64,000 bases of DNA from positions 17,221,001 through 17,285,000 of the forward strand of contig NC_083386.1 of NCBI RefSeq assembly GCF_031755915.1. Reading direction: 5' to 3'. This stretch comes from Ziziphus jujuba (lineage: Eukaryota > Streptophyta > Magnoliopsida > Rosales > Rhamnaceae). Under the pieces are notes generated by a model. It was not told the DNA's origin. It was given only the letters and a program-made list of their open reading frames with translations, and did no database searches. The translations under genes were made by a program, and so were the position numbers. Shown here piece by piece: positions 1 through 12,473 of this stretch; position 1 is the first letter of the stretch, and each line of letters opens with the position of its first letter.

Positions 1-1
1 T

Positions 2-1450
2 GAAGAACTTACTAGTTATCCTTCTTGTCGTCCCTCTTGTAGTAAGTCTGTCTTTAGTAAATCTATTAATAATAATTCTAATATATCTTTAGGTTCATCT
101 AGTAATAAAAAATTCAGATCTATACCAAAATTAAAACATCACAATGAAATCTGCCACCAATTCTATCCTAATCAATGGAGACCAAACTACAAATATCTAA
201 ATCAAGAATTTAAATTAGAAAAACATAAAGATCAATTATTAAATTACCAACAATCACACACTAAAGAACAAAAAGCCCATATTTTATCTAGCTGGAAAGA
301 AACAATGATAGATCTTAAAACTAATATATTGTTTTTTAATTTTCTCGAAGATTATTATCCTCTACTAAACAAAAACATATTACCAAAAGAAACAGGAGAA
401 CCACCAGATAAATCAACAGTCGTGTCTAGCCACCTCTCTGAAAAACTTACAAAACCACTCCTTAATCCTAGTTTAAAAACTTTAGATAAACCGTCACACG
501 AAAATCTAGGATCACCTCCTTCAAAACCTAATAAAACACGAAAACAAACTTCAATCACCATTCATGATCTACAATCTGAATGTAAATCAATCAAAAAAGA
601 AATAAAAGAATTAAAAATTCAACCTACATCCTCTAATCAAACTCTATATCCCCAACCTACACTTAAAAAATGGCACATTCAAATCACCATAGTCATTCAA
701 AACTTTCAATTATCAACTATTGCACTTTTAGACTCTGGTGCAGATTTAAACTGTGTTCAAGAAGGTCTTGTACCTAGTAAATATTATACCAAAACCAAAG
801 AAAAATTAAATTCTGCCAATGGTAGTAAAATGGATTTAAAGTATCAAATCAATCAAGCCCATATTTGCCACCAAAATGTCTGTTTTATCACCTCCTTTGT
901 TCTAATTAAAAATTTAATAGATCCAGTCATATTAGGCACCCCTTTTCTCTCTTTGTTATACCCCTTCACCACAGAACATGATGGAATCATTAGTCACCCT
1001 TTAGGTGAAAAAATCAAATTTAAATTTATTCAGAAATCAAAAAATATACAACAAAATTCTAATTTAAAAACATTTAATTTCATTCAACATAAAACTAAAC
1101 ACCTACATTATTTACAAGACGAAATTAAATATAAACACATCGAATATCAATTATCTACCTCTTATAATCAACAAAAAATTACTGATTTCCAACAACATTT
1201 AATCAAAGAAATCTGTACTGAAATCCCTAATGCCTTTTGGCATAGAGCTAAATATATTGTTCAACTTCCTTATATAAAAGATTTTGATGAACGAAACATT
1301 CCAACTAAGGCCCGAGCCATCCAAATGAATCAAGAATTAATGGAATACTGCAAAACAGAAATCAATGATCTTTTAAAGAAAAAATTAATTCGTCCTAGTG
1401 AATCCCCTTGGTCTTGTTCTGCTTTTATGTCCAAAAAAATGCTGAATTAG
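2..1450 (+). pseudogene. Caulimovirid polyprotein, protease and start of RT (5'-truncated by window edge)
   Basis: The frame is open from base 2 without a stop until 1448-1450. The first internal ATG is at 305, but the frame is already open upstream, so the real start is left of the window. The N-terminal half is Asn/Lys/Ser/Gln-rich with no recognised domain. A retropepsin-like active-site motif (DSGA, Asp codon at 731) lies at about residue 243 of the visible frame. The last 70 or so residues are the connection to the RT, including the conserved Pro-Trp region of the thumb-fingers entry. The frame is lost at an A-run (1433-1439), after which RT continues in another frame. Known for the family: this protease processes the viral polyprotein. 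Inferred: non-functional as it stands. Confidence 0.75.
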
Positions 1451-3141
1451 AAAGAGGCTCCCCTAGATTAGTAATCAATTATAAACCTTTGAACAAGTGT
1501 CTTCAATGGATTAGGTATCCTATTCCCAATAAACAAGATTTAATCAAAAGACTTAATCAAGCTACTATTTTTTCCAAATTTGATATGAAATCAGGATTTT
1601 GGCAAATAGAAATCAATGAATCAGAAAGATATAAAACCGCTTTTGTTGCTCCATTTGGTCATTATGAATGGAATGTAATGCCCTTTGGTTTAAAAAATGC
1701 TCCTAGTGAATTCCAACATATGATGAATGACATCTTTAATCAATACAGTCATTTTACCATTGTTTATATAGATGATGTCTTAGTTTATTCACAATCCATA
1801 GATCAACATTGGAAACATTTAACAACATTTTTAAACATAATCAAACAACATGGTTTAGTTGTTTCTGCCTCTAAGCTCAAATTATTCCAAACCAAAATCA
1901 GATTTTTAGGCTTTAATATTTACCAATCCCAAATCACTCCTATCACAAGAGCTATTGAATTTGCTAACAAATTTCCTGATGAAATTTTAGATAAAAATCA
2001 ATTACAAAGATTTTTAGGATCTTTAAATTATATTGCTGAATTTTATAATAATTTAAGAATCAAATGTAAACCTTTGTTTGATCGTTTAAAATCAGAACCT
2101 CCACCTTGGTCTTCCACTCATACTAAGCTTGTTCAAGAAATCAAACTCTATGTTAAGACTCTTCCTTGTCTTGGCATCCCTTCCCCTTCTGCATTCAAAA
2201 TTGTTCAAACTGATGCCTCCGACATAGGTTATGGAGGGATTCTATTACAAAAAATCAACTCTGATTCTCCAGAACAAATCGTCCGGTTTCATTCTGGAAC
2301 ATGGACATCTTCTCAAATCAATTATAGTACTATTAAAAAAGAAATTTTATCTTTAGTATTATGTATATCCAAATTTCAAGATGATTTACTTAATCAAAAC
2401 TTTTTAGTTCGCATTGATTGCCAAAGTGCCAAATATATCTTAGAAAAAGATGTTCAAAATCTTGCATCTAAACAGATTTTTGCCCGATGGCAAGCTATCT
2501 TAAGTGTTTTTGACTTTGACATTGTATACATTAAAGGAAATCAAAACTGCATACCTGATTTCCTAACCCGAGAATTTTTACAGGAAAAGAAATCTCTCTG
2601 CAGGATTATCATGCCTCCCAAGAAAAAGGGGTCATCAACCCCAAAGGAATCATTGATTCCTCCTCCCAATCACAAGGGATCATCTATCCCTCTTTCTCAA
2701 CATCACATCCAATCACCCCATAATCAAAAACTCCCTGATGAGGATCAAATAACCAAAAATCAATCCATAATTCCCATAGAATCCACTCATCTTCCTCATC
2801 CTATCCCAATCAGTCAAATCAATTATCAAACCGCTTTGACCAAACCATACAATCCATACAGTTTAACATCTAGCCAACCATTCACCCCTCTTGCCCAATC
2901 ACAAACCAAATCAACCCCTTATTTCGAAATTACCAAAAACCTTTTATTTTACATCGAACCTTCTCTTACTAAATTACCTACCATTCCCCAAATCATTAAT
3001 CAATTATTACCACCCAATTTCCATTTCATACCAAAATCACCTGGAATAACTTTAAAATACTACACTGCCATTCTCCAACATACCCAATCCGCAACCATAA
3101 CCCCACTCTTTGATAAAAATGATAATCAAACCATTTTTTGA
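1408..3141 (+). pseudogene. Caulimovirid reverse transcriptase-RNase H with Pro-rich tail
   Basis: This frame takes over after the A-run at 1433-1439. The ATG at 1408 precedes the homology and is probably not a biological start. The RT core spans about 1450-2100, with the catalytic YIDD box at 1765-1776. RNase H spans about 2190-2570 and begins with a TDAS-type first Asp motif. After RNase H the frame continues about 185 residues through a Lys/Pro/Ser-rich segment starting MPPKKK (2611), which could be the start of a downstream protein fused in frame or a C-terminal extension. The frame is otherwise free of stops, which is unusual for an old insertion. No integrase domain is present. Family role: copies pregenomic RNA into DNA. 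Confidence 0.8.
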
Positions 3142-3398
3142 AGCAATTTCCCTTAAACTTTTGCATAATATCAAATTTTTCCATTTTTAAAATTTTTTGC
3201 TATCCTTTGACAAAATTGATCATCTAATATTCAAAAATTAACTATTAAAATAAACAAAATATGTCAAAATTATAATTTCTTTTGAATCCAAATTGATAAA
3301 AATTGAATAATAATATAAATAAACAAATATTTTGGTTCTTTTTTTTTTTTTTCCTTGCCAATTTTGTCCAAAATAAAATTCGTGAGTGAGCATATGTT
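3142..3398. other. Non-coding AT-rich spacer
   Basis: Short AT-rich stretch after the viral frame, with a 12-T run near 3340. I see no gene or repeat of my own recognition here. Confidence 0.5.
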
Positions 3399-4240
3399 TA
3401 GGGAAAATTGCACTTTCGTGCTTTAAAATTTCATAATTATGCGATTTCCACATTAAACTTTTGATTTAAGTGAATTGGATCCCAAAATTTCAAATGAAGG
3501 TAAAATTGGTCAAATTTCTAAAGAAACTGTTAGACATAACAGCTAAAATTAGGATGATATCATGTTGATATCATAATTTATTTTTAGAAAATAAAGTATT
3601 TTAATTTTTATATTTTAGTATAATTATAGATTCAAAAATATTTAATTATAATTATGGGTATTTTAACTTAAATAAAAAAGAGCAGATACAATTTTCTAGA
3701 TAAAAAATCATAAATATAAAATAGAAAAATAACAAATGTCTGTTTTCAATGAAAAGAACTTTTTTTAAATTATTTTTTTATTTTTGTTGTAATTTTTATT
3801 TTGGTATATTGGTCTAATTGTTTTTTCGGTTTGAGCACAAAAAAATTATTTTTAATTTTTAAAATTTCAAGTTTTTTTTTAAATTTTTGACCTAATTTTA
3901 GATCCAAAAATATTTAATTATAACTGTAGATATTTTTAATTTAAATAAAAAAGAGGAACTGATACAATTTTTCAAAAAAAAAAATCATAAATAGAAAATG
4001 GAAAAATAAAAAATGTATTTTTTCAGTTTTTTTCAATTTTTTTTTGTTTATGGAAAATAAATTATGACATCAGCATGATATTATCGTAACGTTAGCACAT
4101 TAACGTTCACTGTTTTTATTAGAAGTTGGACTAAATTGCATTAATTTTGAAACTTTAGGGCCTAATTCATCCAAATAAAAAATTTAGAACTAAATCACAT
4201 AATCTTGAAACTTTAAGATATTAAAGTGAAATTTACCTTA
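3399..4240. repeat. Foldback / long-TIR non-autonomous element
   Basis: The left arm (about 3399-3590) reappears as the reverse complement at about 4050-4240, with recognisable blocks such as the AATTGCACTTT-like start and the TGATATCA(T/G) block, at roughly 70 percent identity by eye. The loop holds a direct repeat of about 125 bp (3615-3745 and 3897-4021). No transposase coding is present. This fits a foldback or MULE-derived non-autonomous element; no target duplication could be fixed. Confidence 0.6.
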
Positions 4241-5516
4241 TTATTTATATATATAGTTGATTTAAATATAATAAGGCCAATAATGTTAATTTATGGCAAA
4301 ACAATTTTAGAAGGATGAGCAATTTAACATTAATACAATACTTTAGTAGGAAAATTACTTTTTAAAAAATAGTTTAGAAAACGAATTTCAACATGAGTAA
4401 AAGTTTATGATATAATTTTATTTTTTCAAATTAAAAATCAAATTCTAAAAAATAAAACTTTAATTAATAGCCAACTTCCATACAACATATAGATCTCACC
4501 AATGATTATGACAAATAACATTTTTACCTAAACACTCGAGATAAGAAGCTAATAGTAGTTAAAAAAAAAAAAGTGAAAGGATTAGAATGACACTCTTCTC
4601 CAAAGCAATTATAATTTAAGAACTATATATATTAGAATTGAAAAAGAAAATAGAAAATTTCACAAACCTCCTTAAGATTTGATAAAATATCATTAACCCT
4701 CCTAAAAGTTTCAAATTCATCATCCGAATAAACGTTAATTTCTTAATTTAGTAAATATATTTATATTTGATATAAAAAATGCAAAGAAATTTCTTAGATA
4801 CATATATATTTGAAATTTAAATTGCTTTGCATTAACTGATTTCTTTTTTTATGTGTTAATTATTTTGATTTTCATAATAACAATATAAATATGAATATTA
4901 TAATTTTTCTAAATTGGTGGAATCGTATTTTTTTTTTTATGTAAAAGTAATATAAATCATATTTTGTGGTGCACATTCATAAAAAGGATAAGGTATTAAA
5001 TTGATATATATTTTAACCCACATGAGGTTAAAATAAACTTTTTACAATCCAAACTTATTAAAAGATGAAATTTCTTAGCATGAGAGACTCTACAAAAGTT
5101 TTCCTAAAGAAAACAATGATGGATATTTTGGTATTTGGTCAAACAAAGCACTTTAAGTTGGATAACTAGTGTTTTATGTTAAAAATCAAGCGGTGTGGCA
5201 AGATGTTTCCAACAATACATATAGGAAGTTGGACTTAAATTATATTTTTAATATCAAAACTAATTTTGGGATTTTCTTTTACAACCTTTAAATAACATTA
5301 AAATAGAGATTTAAAATTAGATTTATTAATTATTAGTTCCTGATCTGGTTCACTTTTTACAAATAGGATTTTAATGTGTCACTCAATCCATATTTTATTA
5401 ATTTTTTTAAGTTTTAAATTATAGCATTTAATGTGATCAAGGACCAATAAAAGAAGATCTGATATTAAAAATATTAGATAGTCCTGATATGAGCCTAATT
5501 GTATAGATATATATAT
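4241..5516. other. AT-rich intergenic sequence
   Basis: I see no credible coding region, paired repeats or RNA gene in this stretch. Only short A/T runs (for example near 4560) are visible. Confidence 0.5.
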
Positions 5517-8390
5517 TGTGACAATCTGCCTTAAGAAATGAATTAGAATTTAAGTTTTTAAATGATTTGACCAAAATTAAACAATTAGAATTAAGTGGCC
5601 CATAGGTTTGACTTTTGTATGGGCAAGAATTTTAGGTTGAGTAGTACACTGTAGCCTAAAACTTGTCGACATGAGTTCGTAGACTGGTGATACATCTAAT
5701 TTTGTGTTACAATTAAAAGTTTATAGTTATGGGATATTTTAAGCATAAGTATTTTATCTATGTCCAAACCAGTTTAAATTTTTATATTTTAGTGGACCTA
5801 AGACCAATATATATATATATACATATATGGGGAAGCATACTCATCATTAAACAATATAAAAAAATACCCATTATATACCTTCAACTCGTAAGGCTTAATG
5901 ACAAGACCACCCCTAAGCTCCTTTTTGGACACCCAAAATGATCCCGTCTAGGGAAATCCCACCAAATCAATACTGAAAAGTCAAGTGAGCCCTCACCATA
6001 AACTGGATTAAATCAACAGTATAAATAAAATCTCATAAACATTATTAATAAAATTCCCATAAAATTATTATCATATGCATCAAGGGTTCTAACCTAAGAA
6101 CCAAGAGAAAAAAATAAAATAAAGTCATACATATTAATTCAATCCACTAGAGCAATCTTAGAAAAATAAAGTTTAATACTAAAGGAAAAACAACATAAAT
6201 GATAAATCCAAAGGAAGTATACAAAAAGGAAAGTATATAAACAATGGAATAACAATGAAGATAAAGATATGAGATGATGATATACTGAAAAGATGACGAA
6301 TATACCAAATTCAGTGTGCATAACTTGTCAATTAATGACTAGGAAAAAAATAAATATAAAACTATAAAAATAACTCAGTAAGTGGAATAAAATAATAAAA
6401 TGAAAGTAATCATTTAATCTCACAACTTTTCACTCAAGACTTCCCTTTCACTTTTTTGAAAATTTTCTCTTTTTAAAACCTTTCACAAAACTCAACTTAT
6501 AACCCTAAACAATACCCCAAAAAAAAAAAAATTTGATAAGTAAAGGATTTAAAACATCGTTAACCAATTGAAACATAAATTTAATATTGGACAATAAACA
6601 ATATAATGATAATTTAAAATAATAATGAAATGTAATAAAATCGTCAAAATATGTATATAAGGAAGAACATATATAATATACTATACGATTTACCTACTAC
6701 TGCGAGATGGTGCATGATGACACACAATTTATCATCACTTTGAGGGAATGACAGTCAAGTTATTATTACTCTGAGAGAATGAGACACAATTCATCATTAT
6801 TCTCTCATATCTTGACAATCATTCATCCTATGGTCACGAGGGAGAGGCATAAAACTCATCATCATTCTGAAAGAGTGGTGCATAACATATTATTATTCTC
6901 TCATATTACGACTTTATATAAGATGACTAAGCTTGCATGCGACTAATAACATGGACAAACCACTAGTATTACATGCCATGCCTTTTAAAAACAAAAAAAT
7001 ACAGTATTTATAAACCATCTTTTTAAAATTATACTTTGTACTTTCACTAAACAAATATAGTACCATAAATTGAAATTTAATATTCAAACCAAACCATTTA
7101 TTTAAACACTCTAATTATTCAAAATCATTATTTCCTACCGACCAATAGGGAAGTATATATTACTATAAATCATTTTTGAGCATTCTGAAATATAAAGACT
7201 AAAACATGATTTTGAAATATACAATTTCAAATCCAATTTCTCAAAACTGATTATTTTTCAAAAGAGCTAAAAATCAACTCAAATACCTAGAAACTTAAAT
7301 ACCAAAATTTTCAAATTCATTATAAATTCATTTGAACTTAAAACCATTTAAAATCTTATCAAAAGTCATATGAACTGATACCACATATATTTAAAAGCAT
7401 ATATTTATACATATATACGATAAATATTTAAATCAAACCACGCATAATTGTGTTAATATGCCCAAAAATCATTTAAAAATATAAACTACTCATAAATACC
7501 ACTAGTGTTCCACTCTTACTCCTTCGTAGGATCTCCTCCAGTCTTAGTATGGAAGCCTATAATATAATAAAAATATATTTTAGATTCCAAAAATCAAACC
7601 CATGGCATTTATATGTATCAAATGTTTTAAAACACCCTATACAATTCTTTTATGAATTGGATACCAAACAGTCCACTTATATTATAACCCTTTAAAACCT
7701 GGTATCCAAAATTAGATTTTTCATTTGGAAGTTAATTTAATGAAACTAAACCTTCTATTGGGTGCTATTAACATCTAATTACACTAATCAAATTTTAATT
7801 TTGTCCAATTTATCTAATTATATCCAAACACAATCCAAATTTTACCCTTATTAACTAATTGACCTAAAAATGAAAAAATTATCAAATAACATTCAAAATT
7901 TACACACTTTATATCTATGGAAAGCTTGTGGAATGGATAACAAGAATACAAGATCAACTTGATCCAAAAATATTGTTGGCCACCGAAAAATCCGTTGAAA
8001 AATTTAGCTGAATTTGATATTGATGGATCTATCAAACCATGAGGAATTTCGACAAATGGAGGTAGGATTTGAGCTCAGAGGATTCAAAATAGGGGATAAA
8101 GGATATGGGTTGGCCTATAAATGGTAAAAAAATGACAAAATCTATGGTGACCACTAGGTTCTTATAGCCGAATTTGCTGGTTCGATCTGGATGCGTTCAG
8201 TGGCGATTTAGCTAGAGATTTGGAGGCCAAGGTTGCCGTATGATGATTAATACCCTTGATCGACATATGGTGGTCAATGGTGGCCATAAAAGAAGAAAAC
8301 CGATATGAGCTGATTGGTGGTGGTTATGGATCGAATTGATCCGATTCGCAGGTTTCAGGTCCGTTGAAGGGTTTTGGGAATTTTTAAATA
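5517..8390 (+). mobile_element. Unclassified element, copy 1 (forward)
   Basis: The stretch starts TGTGACAATCTG and contains three blocks that recur inverted elsewhere: 5517-5840 (reverse complement at about 8420-8716), 5880-6350 (reverse complement at about 22190-22660) and 7600-8390 (reverse complement at about 8730-9480). The block 6000-6220 against 22310-22520 is the clearest match. No retroviral protein or transposase was recognised. Short irregular repeats rich in TCATCATT occur at 6700-6900. The block order suggests a circularly permuted unit such as an LTR-type or LARD-like element, but no PBS or PPT was found, so the class is open. Confidence 0.5.
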
Positions 8391-8399
8391 TTTTTGAAT

Positions 8400-10374
8400 T
8401 TGTTTTATAAAGGCAATGTTCTTGAAATATATATAGACCTTGGATCTACTAAAAGACAAAATTTGAGGAATAGTTTGGACATATATAAAATTTTTAATCT
8501 TAAAACTTTCTAAAACCATAACTTGTAATCATAATGTAAAATTAAGCATACCGCTAGTTTACGAACCCGTATCAACAAGTTCTATGCTATGTTATACCAG
8601 TTAAAAGAAAATTCTTTACTATACAAAAATTCAAACTTGGGACTCATAAATAGTCCATTTGGTCAACTTGGTCCAAAGTTCAAAATCTAAATGTTTTTCC
8701 GAGACTAGTTGTTACACCTAACCAAACCCATGAGATATTAGGTTGAGCTAAAACCCCTTTTGTTAGTCAATAGGATCCACCTTTTCACTAATCTCCAGCC
8801 ACCAAAACAGTGTACATGTTGGTCACCCCTCAAACGCACTCACCAGAAATCAAAATCTTAAAATTCCAGCCTTATCTGCCATTGAACATGCCTAGATTGG
8901 TCCAATTAAATTGATGGTGGTGCTCTTATCGAGTCACCAAAATTTGCCCATTTTATGGTCATTTTGGACCACCCCATAACTTTTACCCTCTATTTAGATC
9001 CTATGAGCTTAAATCCAGCCTCCATTTAAGAAGATTCCTTACCGTTTGAGAGATACATTAGCATCAAATTTAACCAAAACTTTTAGTAGATTTTCCATCC
9101 ACTGGTGACACTTTTGGACTAAGTGAGTACAACAATGTATTTCTCATCTCATGCTTTTTTGTTGATTCAAAGTTTGTGAATTTCGGACCTCGTTTTATAT
9201 TTTTTCCATTTTGGGATTGATAAGTTTAATGTTGGATAAGTTGGATTGTATTTGGGCAAGCTAGAATCAAAATAAAGTTGGATTTGTATAATTAGATGTT
9301 AATAGGACTCAATAAAAAGTTCAATTCCATAATATTGGCTTTTGAGTGAAAAATTCCAATTTTGGGTATAGGATATTTAGGGTTTGCAGTATAATTGAAT
9401 CCTTTGATATCAAATTTTGGTAATTTTAGGGTTGTAAAAATTATTTTAGAACATTAGTATGCACCAACATCTTCGATTTAATTGTTGAAGCTAGGCAATA
9501 TTTTATTATTATTTTAGATACAGGGATCAAGATTAGAGACGATGCATCGACTAGTTAAACTTGAGCTATTATTTGTAAGTGAAATTTATTTTTGAAAATG
9601 ATTTGGTGGGTTATAATATGATTTACATTATTAGTGGTATTTTATTTTTGAAAGTATATATTTATATTATTTTATATTGTGCAATATATGTTTTATATGA
9701 TTTATTATTTTTTTGAGATAATTGCATAAAAGTTTGGTAAAGATATGGTTTCAATTTTTGACTATGAGTATATGAATGTATAATTATATTGGTAATTTTT
9801 GGATTTATTGATATGATGAAATTGGTGGAAAAATAATATTTTTGTATAACGGATATAATTTTTAGGATTATGGATTTATGAGTTTTATGTGTACCATTAC
9901 CTTACCTGGCTTATTAGACTTGATGGATATGGTTGTGCGGGTTTTATATTTTGTTATCCCTTGCTATGATCACGTAATATAGAAGTGGACGTGAGTTCAC
10001 ACCTTCGATTCCTCTGGAACACCGAGGGTTGTTGAAAGTTTCCCCATTTCCTATGGTCTACTACACTTTTGAACATTAGGTGTGGATGTATAATAGATTT
10101 GATATTGGTTATGGTACACAGAAGTTTTATATGGCACACCAGATATAGTACATATGGTTATTCATATTATATGAACTATGAATTATATAAATGTTATTTT
10201 ATGTTTGAGAGCTATTCAAATTCTTGGATATTATTTTCCTTACCTTACGAATCATTAAAAATATTATATTTACAACAATAATTATGGATTTTGTGAAAAT
10301 TAATTGTCAAAATAGGAAAACTTTCAATAAAGTGAAAATAAAGTATTGATAAAAATGATTTTTAGGAATAATGT
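8400..10374 (-). mobile_element. Unclassified element, copy 2 (reverse), left portion
   Basis: This is the reverse-complement counterpart of copy 1. On the minus strand it reads the 7600-8390 block (at 9480-8730) and then the TGTAACAACTAG start block (8716-8420). The remainder to 10374 is AT-rich with no coding. It is interrupted at 10374 by the gypsy element and resumes at 22100. Confidence 0.5.
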
Positions 10375-11066
10375 TGTATGGGTAAAATAATGAACCGATG
10401 ACACGTCATGAAAATTAAGTCACCACGTGTGATAATTGAAGTTATTCAAAGATATACTTTATCTGTAATACGTCATCAAAAAGTGTTATAACGATAACAA
10501 AGCCTCAGTAAAGGAGGTTAGCTCAGTAAGTATAGACAGAATAAAAGTCATCCGAGATAACTCCTCAAGATCCGAGATAAATAGATCGATGTTCGACATA
10601 AATACTAGACTACTGAAGATAAAAGACACAAGTCAAACTATCTTTGAATAAATATCGGGATTCTGTTAACAAGACCCTGAAGACCACGTGTCAAACAGGT
10701 AAGGTAACAACCAAGATTCTCTTCGGAAGGAAATCAACTCAAAATTGAATTGAGTCAATAGAACCCCCAAAATCCTTCTAGGATTATGCTATCCAACATA
10801 TTCAAACTCAAATTGCTATAACAGATACAAAGGCATCCCGTTCCAAGGTATGAGAAATCAACCAACACTAAAAACTTCAACTTCTATGGTTCATCATCTA
10901 ACTTAAGCGTCGGAGTGCCTTTGGTCGGTACCACATCGGTGCCTAGGTGACCTATCGTTCATTCTACTGTCTCACAAGTGTATGCATTTGGCTCCAGTTG
11001 CCATATCCTTAGCCCCCGTGTCAATATTTTGTTGAGTTAGTGGCCAGGAGAATTTCGTCATCAATA
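10375..11066 (+). repeat. 5' LTR of the Tat-type gypsy element
   Basis: Pairs with 21391-22099. It starts TGTATGGGTAAAA and ends ATCAATA where the partner ends ATCAACA, so the terminal CA has mutated to TA. It contains a short internal direct repeat around 10548-10580 (ATCCGAGATAA). Confidence 0.85.
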
Positions 11067-11090
11067 GTTTGGCGTGCTAGGTAGGGGACG
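11067..11090 (+). promoter_or_regulatory. Primer binding site region
   Basis: Directly after the 5' LTR the sequence reads GTTTGGCGTGCTAGGTAGGG. The TGGCG core and position match the PBS of this group of plant gypsy elements. I did not assign the tRNA. Confidence 0.55.
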
Positions 11091-12460
11091 TAAAACAAAT
11101 TAGATACTGTTGACACTAAAAATGGCCTCCAAGATAATCTTCCAACACAAGATGAGCAAATATTTACTTTGCAAAACGAAATGGAAGCATTACAAACAAC
11201 AATCTTAAAGATGGCAACAATGCACGAACAGGCCCAAAAGGCGAACCAAGAACTGATGTAACAACTGCAACAACTTCTCCCCTTTCCAGGAGTAAGGAGA
11301 GAAGAAATGGTAGAAGAACGATAGAGGGACGAAAGCCTAGACAATTCGCCAGGGGACAGACTATCGAAATCCCAACCGTTCCCACAGTGTGGCTTTGAAG
11401 AGTTATAATGACAAAGAACATAAGAAAAGACATGGCCAAGATGAGGGGACTTCAAAATTGAAGAAATCATCTTAGGAAGGTGTTAAAGAAAATCCAAGAG
11501 AGATTGTATAGGAAGAAGTCAAGAGGCAGAAAGGGGTAGCCTAGTTTGACCAACGATGAGTCTCAAATTTGGTACATACGCCATTTGTCAAATGGATAGC
11601 TAAGACAAATTTGCTGTCCCGCTTCGTCCCTCTGAAGTTTGATCTATATGATGGTACGTCTGACCCGATGGACCTCTTAACTCAATATCATGACACCATA
11701 TTCCTTCTCAGACCACCCCATGATAAAGAGAGGCTATAATGTGCAAGATTTTTTCTTCAAGTCTTAACCGAGCAGCTTTTACTTGGTTTGATAGTCTCAA
11801 ACCAGAATCGATTCACTCCTTCGAAGAACTGGTGAACCATTTTGTACACAATTTGCTTCCAGGAAGAAATTATCTTTTCACCATCACTCAAGGAAGAAAT
11901 TAATCTTTGAAAGCTTACACATAAAGATTTGATAAGGAGAAAGTCAGCATCTTAGATTGCAATGAGTTAATCGCAATTGAAGCATTCAAAAAAGGGCTAT
12001 TAAGAGAGAATCATCTGTATGAGTCACTCAAAAATAGGGTTCCTGAAATGATGATTGAAGCAATGTCTCGGGCGGTGAAATACATCAACCTGGAAGAAGA
12101 TCGAAAGATGGAAAAAAGAGATAGGGTAAGAAGCATCAAGAAAGACGAACCTATTATGGAGATAAACAGGACTATATCTTAGCAGCACCCTATTCGATCC
12201 CTTCAATTTCGGACAAAAGCAACAAAGGCCGGCAGTAGAAGACAAGATGAAATTAGTGATCCTTTCAAATACTATTTCTCTAACGGTCTCTCCCGAATGG
12301 CTGGTTGAGCACCTAAAAGGGAAGAAGTATGTAAATTGGCCAAAGAAAATGGTGACGGATCCATGTAGTCGAGATACAGGAAAGTTTTATGCTTTTCATA
12401 ATGACTATGGTCATCTTATTGCAGATTGTAGACAATTGAATGGAAATTTGAAGCATTAAT
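11091..12460 (+). pseudogene. gag of Tat-type gypsy, broken
   Basis: Translating in pieces gives an N-terminal coiled-coil-like stretch (11115-11260, ending at a TAA). A Retrotrans_gag core at 11560-11720 reads PFVKWIAK...KFDLYDGTSDP. A C-terminal zinc-knuckle-like region at 12340-12440 reads FHNDYGHLIADC, whose leading cysteines have decayed. Stops and shifts interrupt it several times. Family role: particle-forming structural protein that binds the element RNA. Confidence 0.7.
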
Positions 12461-12473
12461 TAAAAGAGGATAC

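Larger units (their letters stand above)
1..3141 (+). mobile_element. Endogenous pararetrovirus fragment (Caulimoviridae-like), 3' part of polyprotein
   Basis: A viral-type coding stretch enters from the left edge and ends at 3141. Domain order is uncharacterised N-terminal region, aspartic protease, reverse transcriptase, RNase H, then a Pro/Ser/Lys-rich tail. The RT resembles plant pararetrovirus RT more than Ty3/gypsy RT, and no integrase follows RNase H, as expected for Caulimoviridae. There is no LTR at the right edge. The left part (movement and coat regions) lies outside the window or is missing. One frameshift separates the protease and RT frames, so this is an integrated relic. The genus is not assigned. 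Confidence 0.8.
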
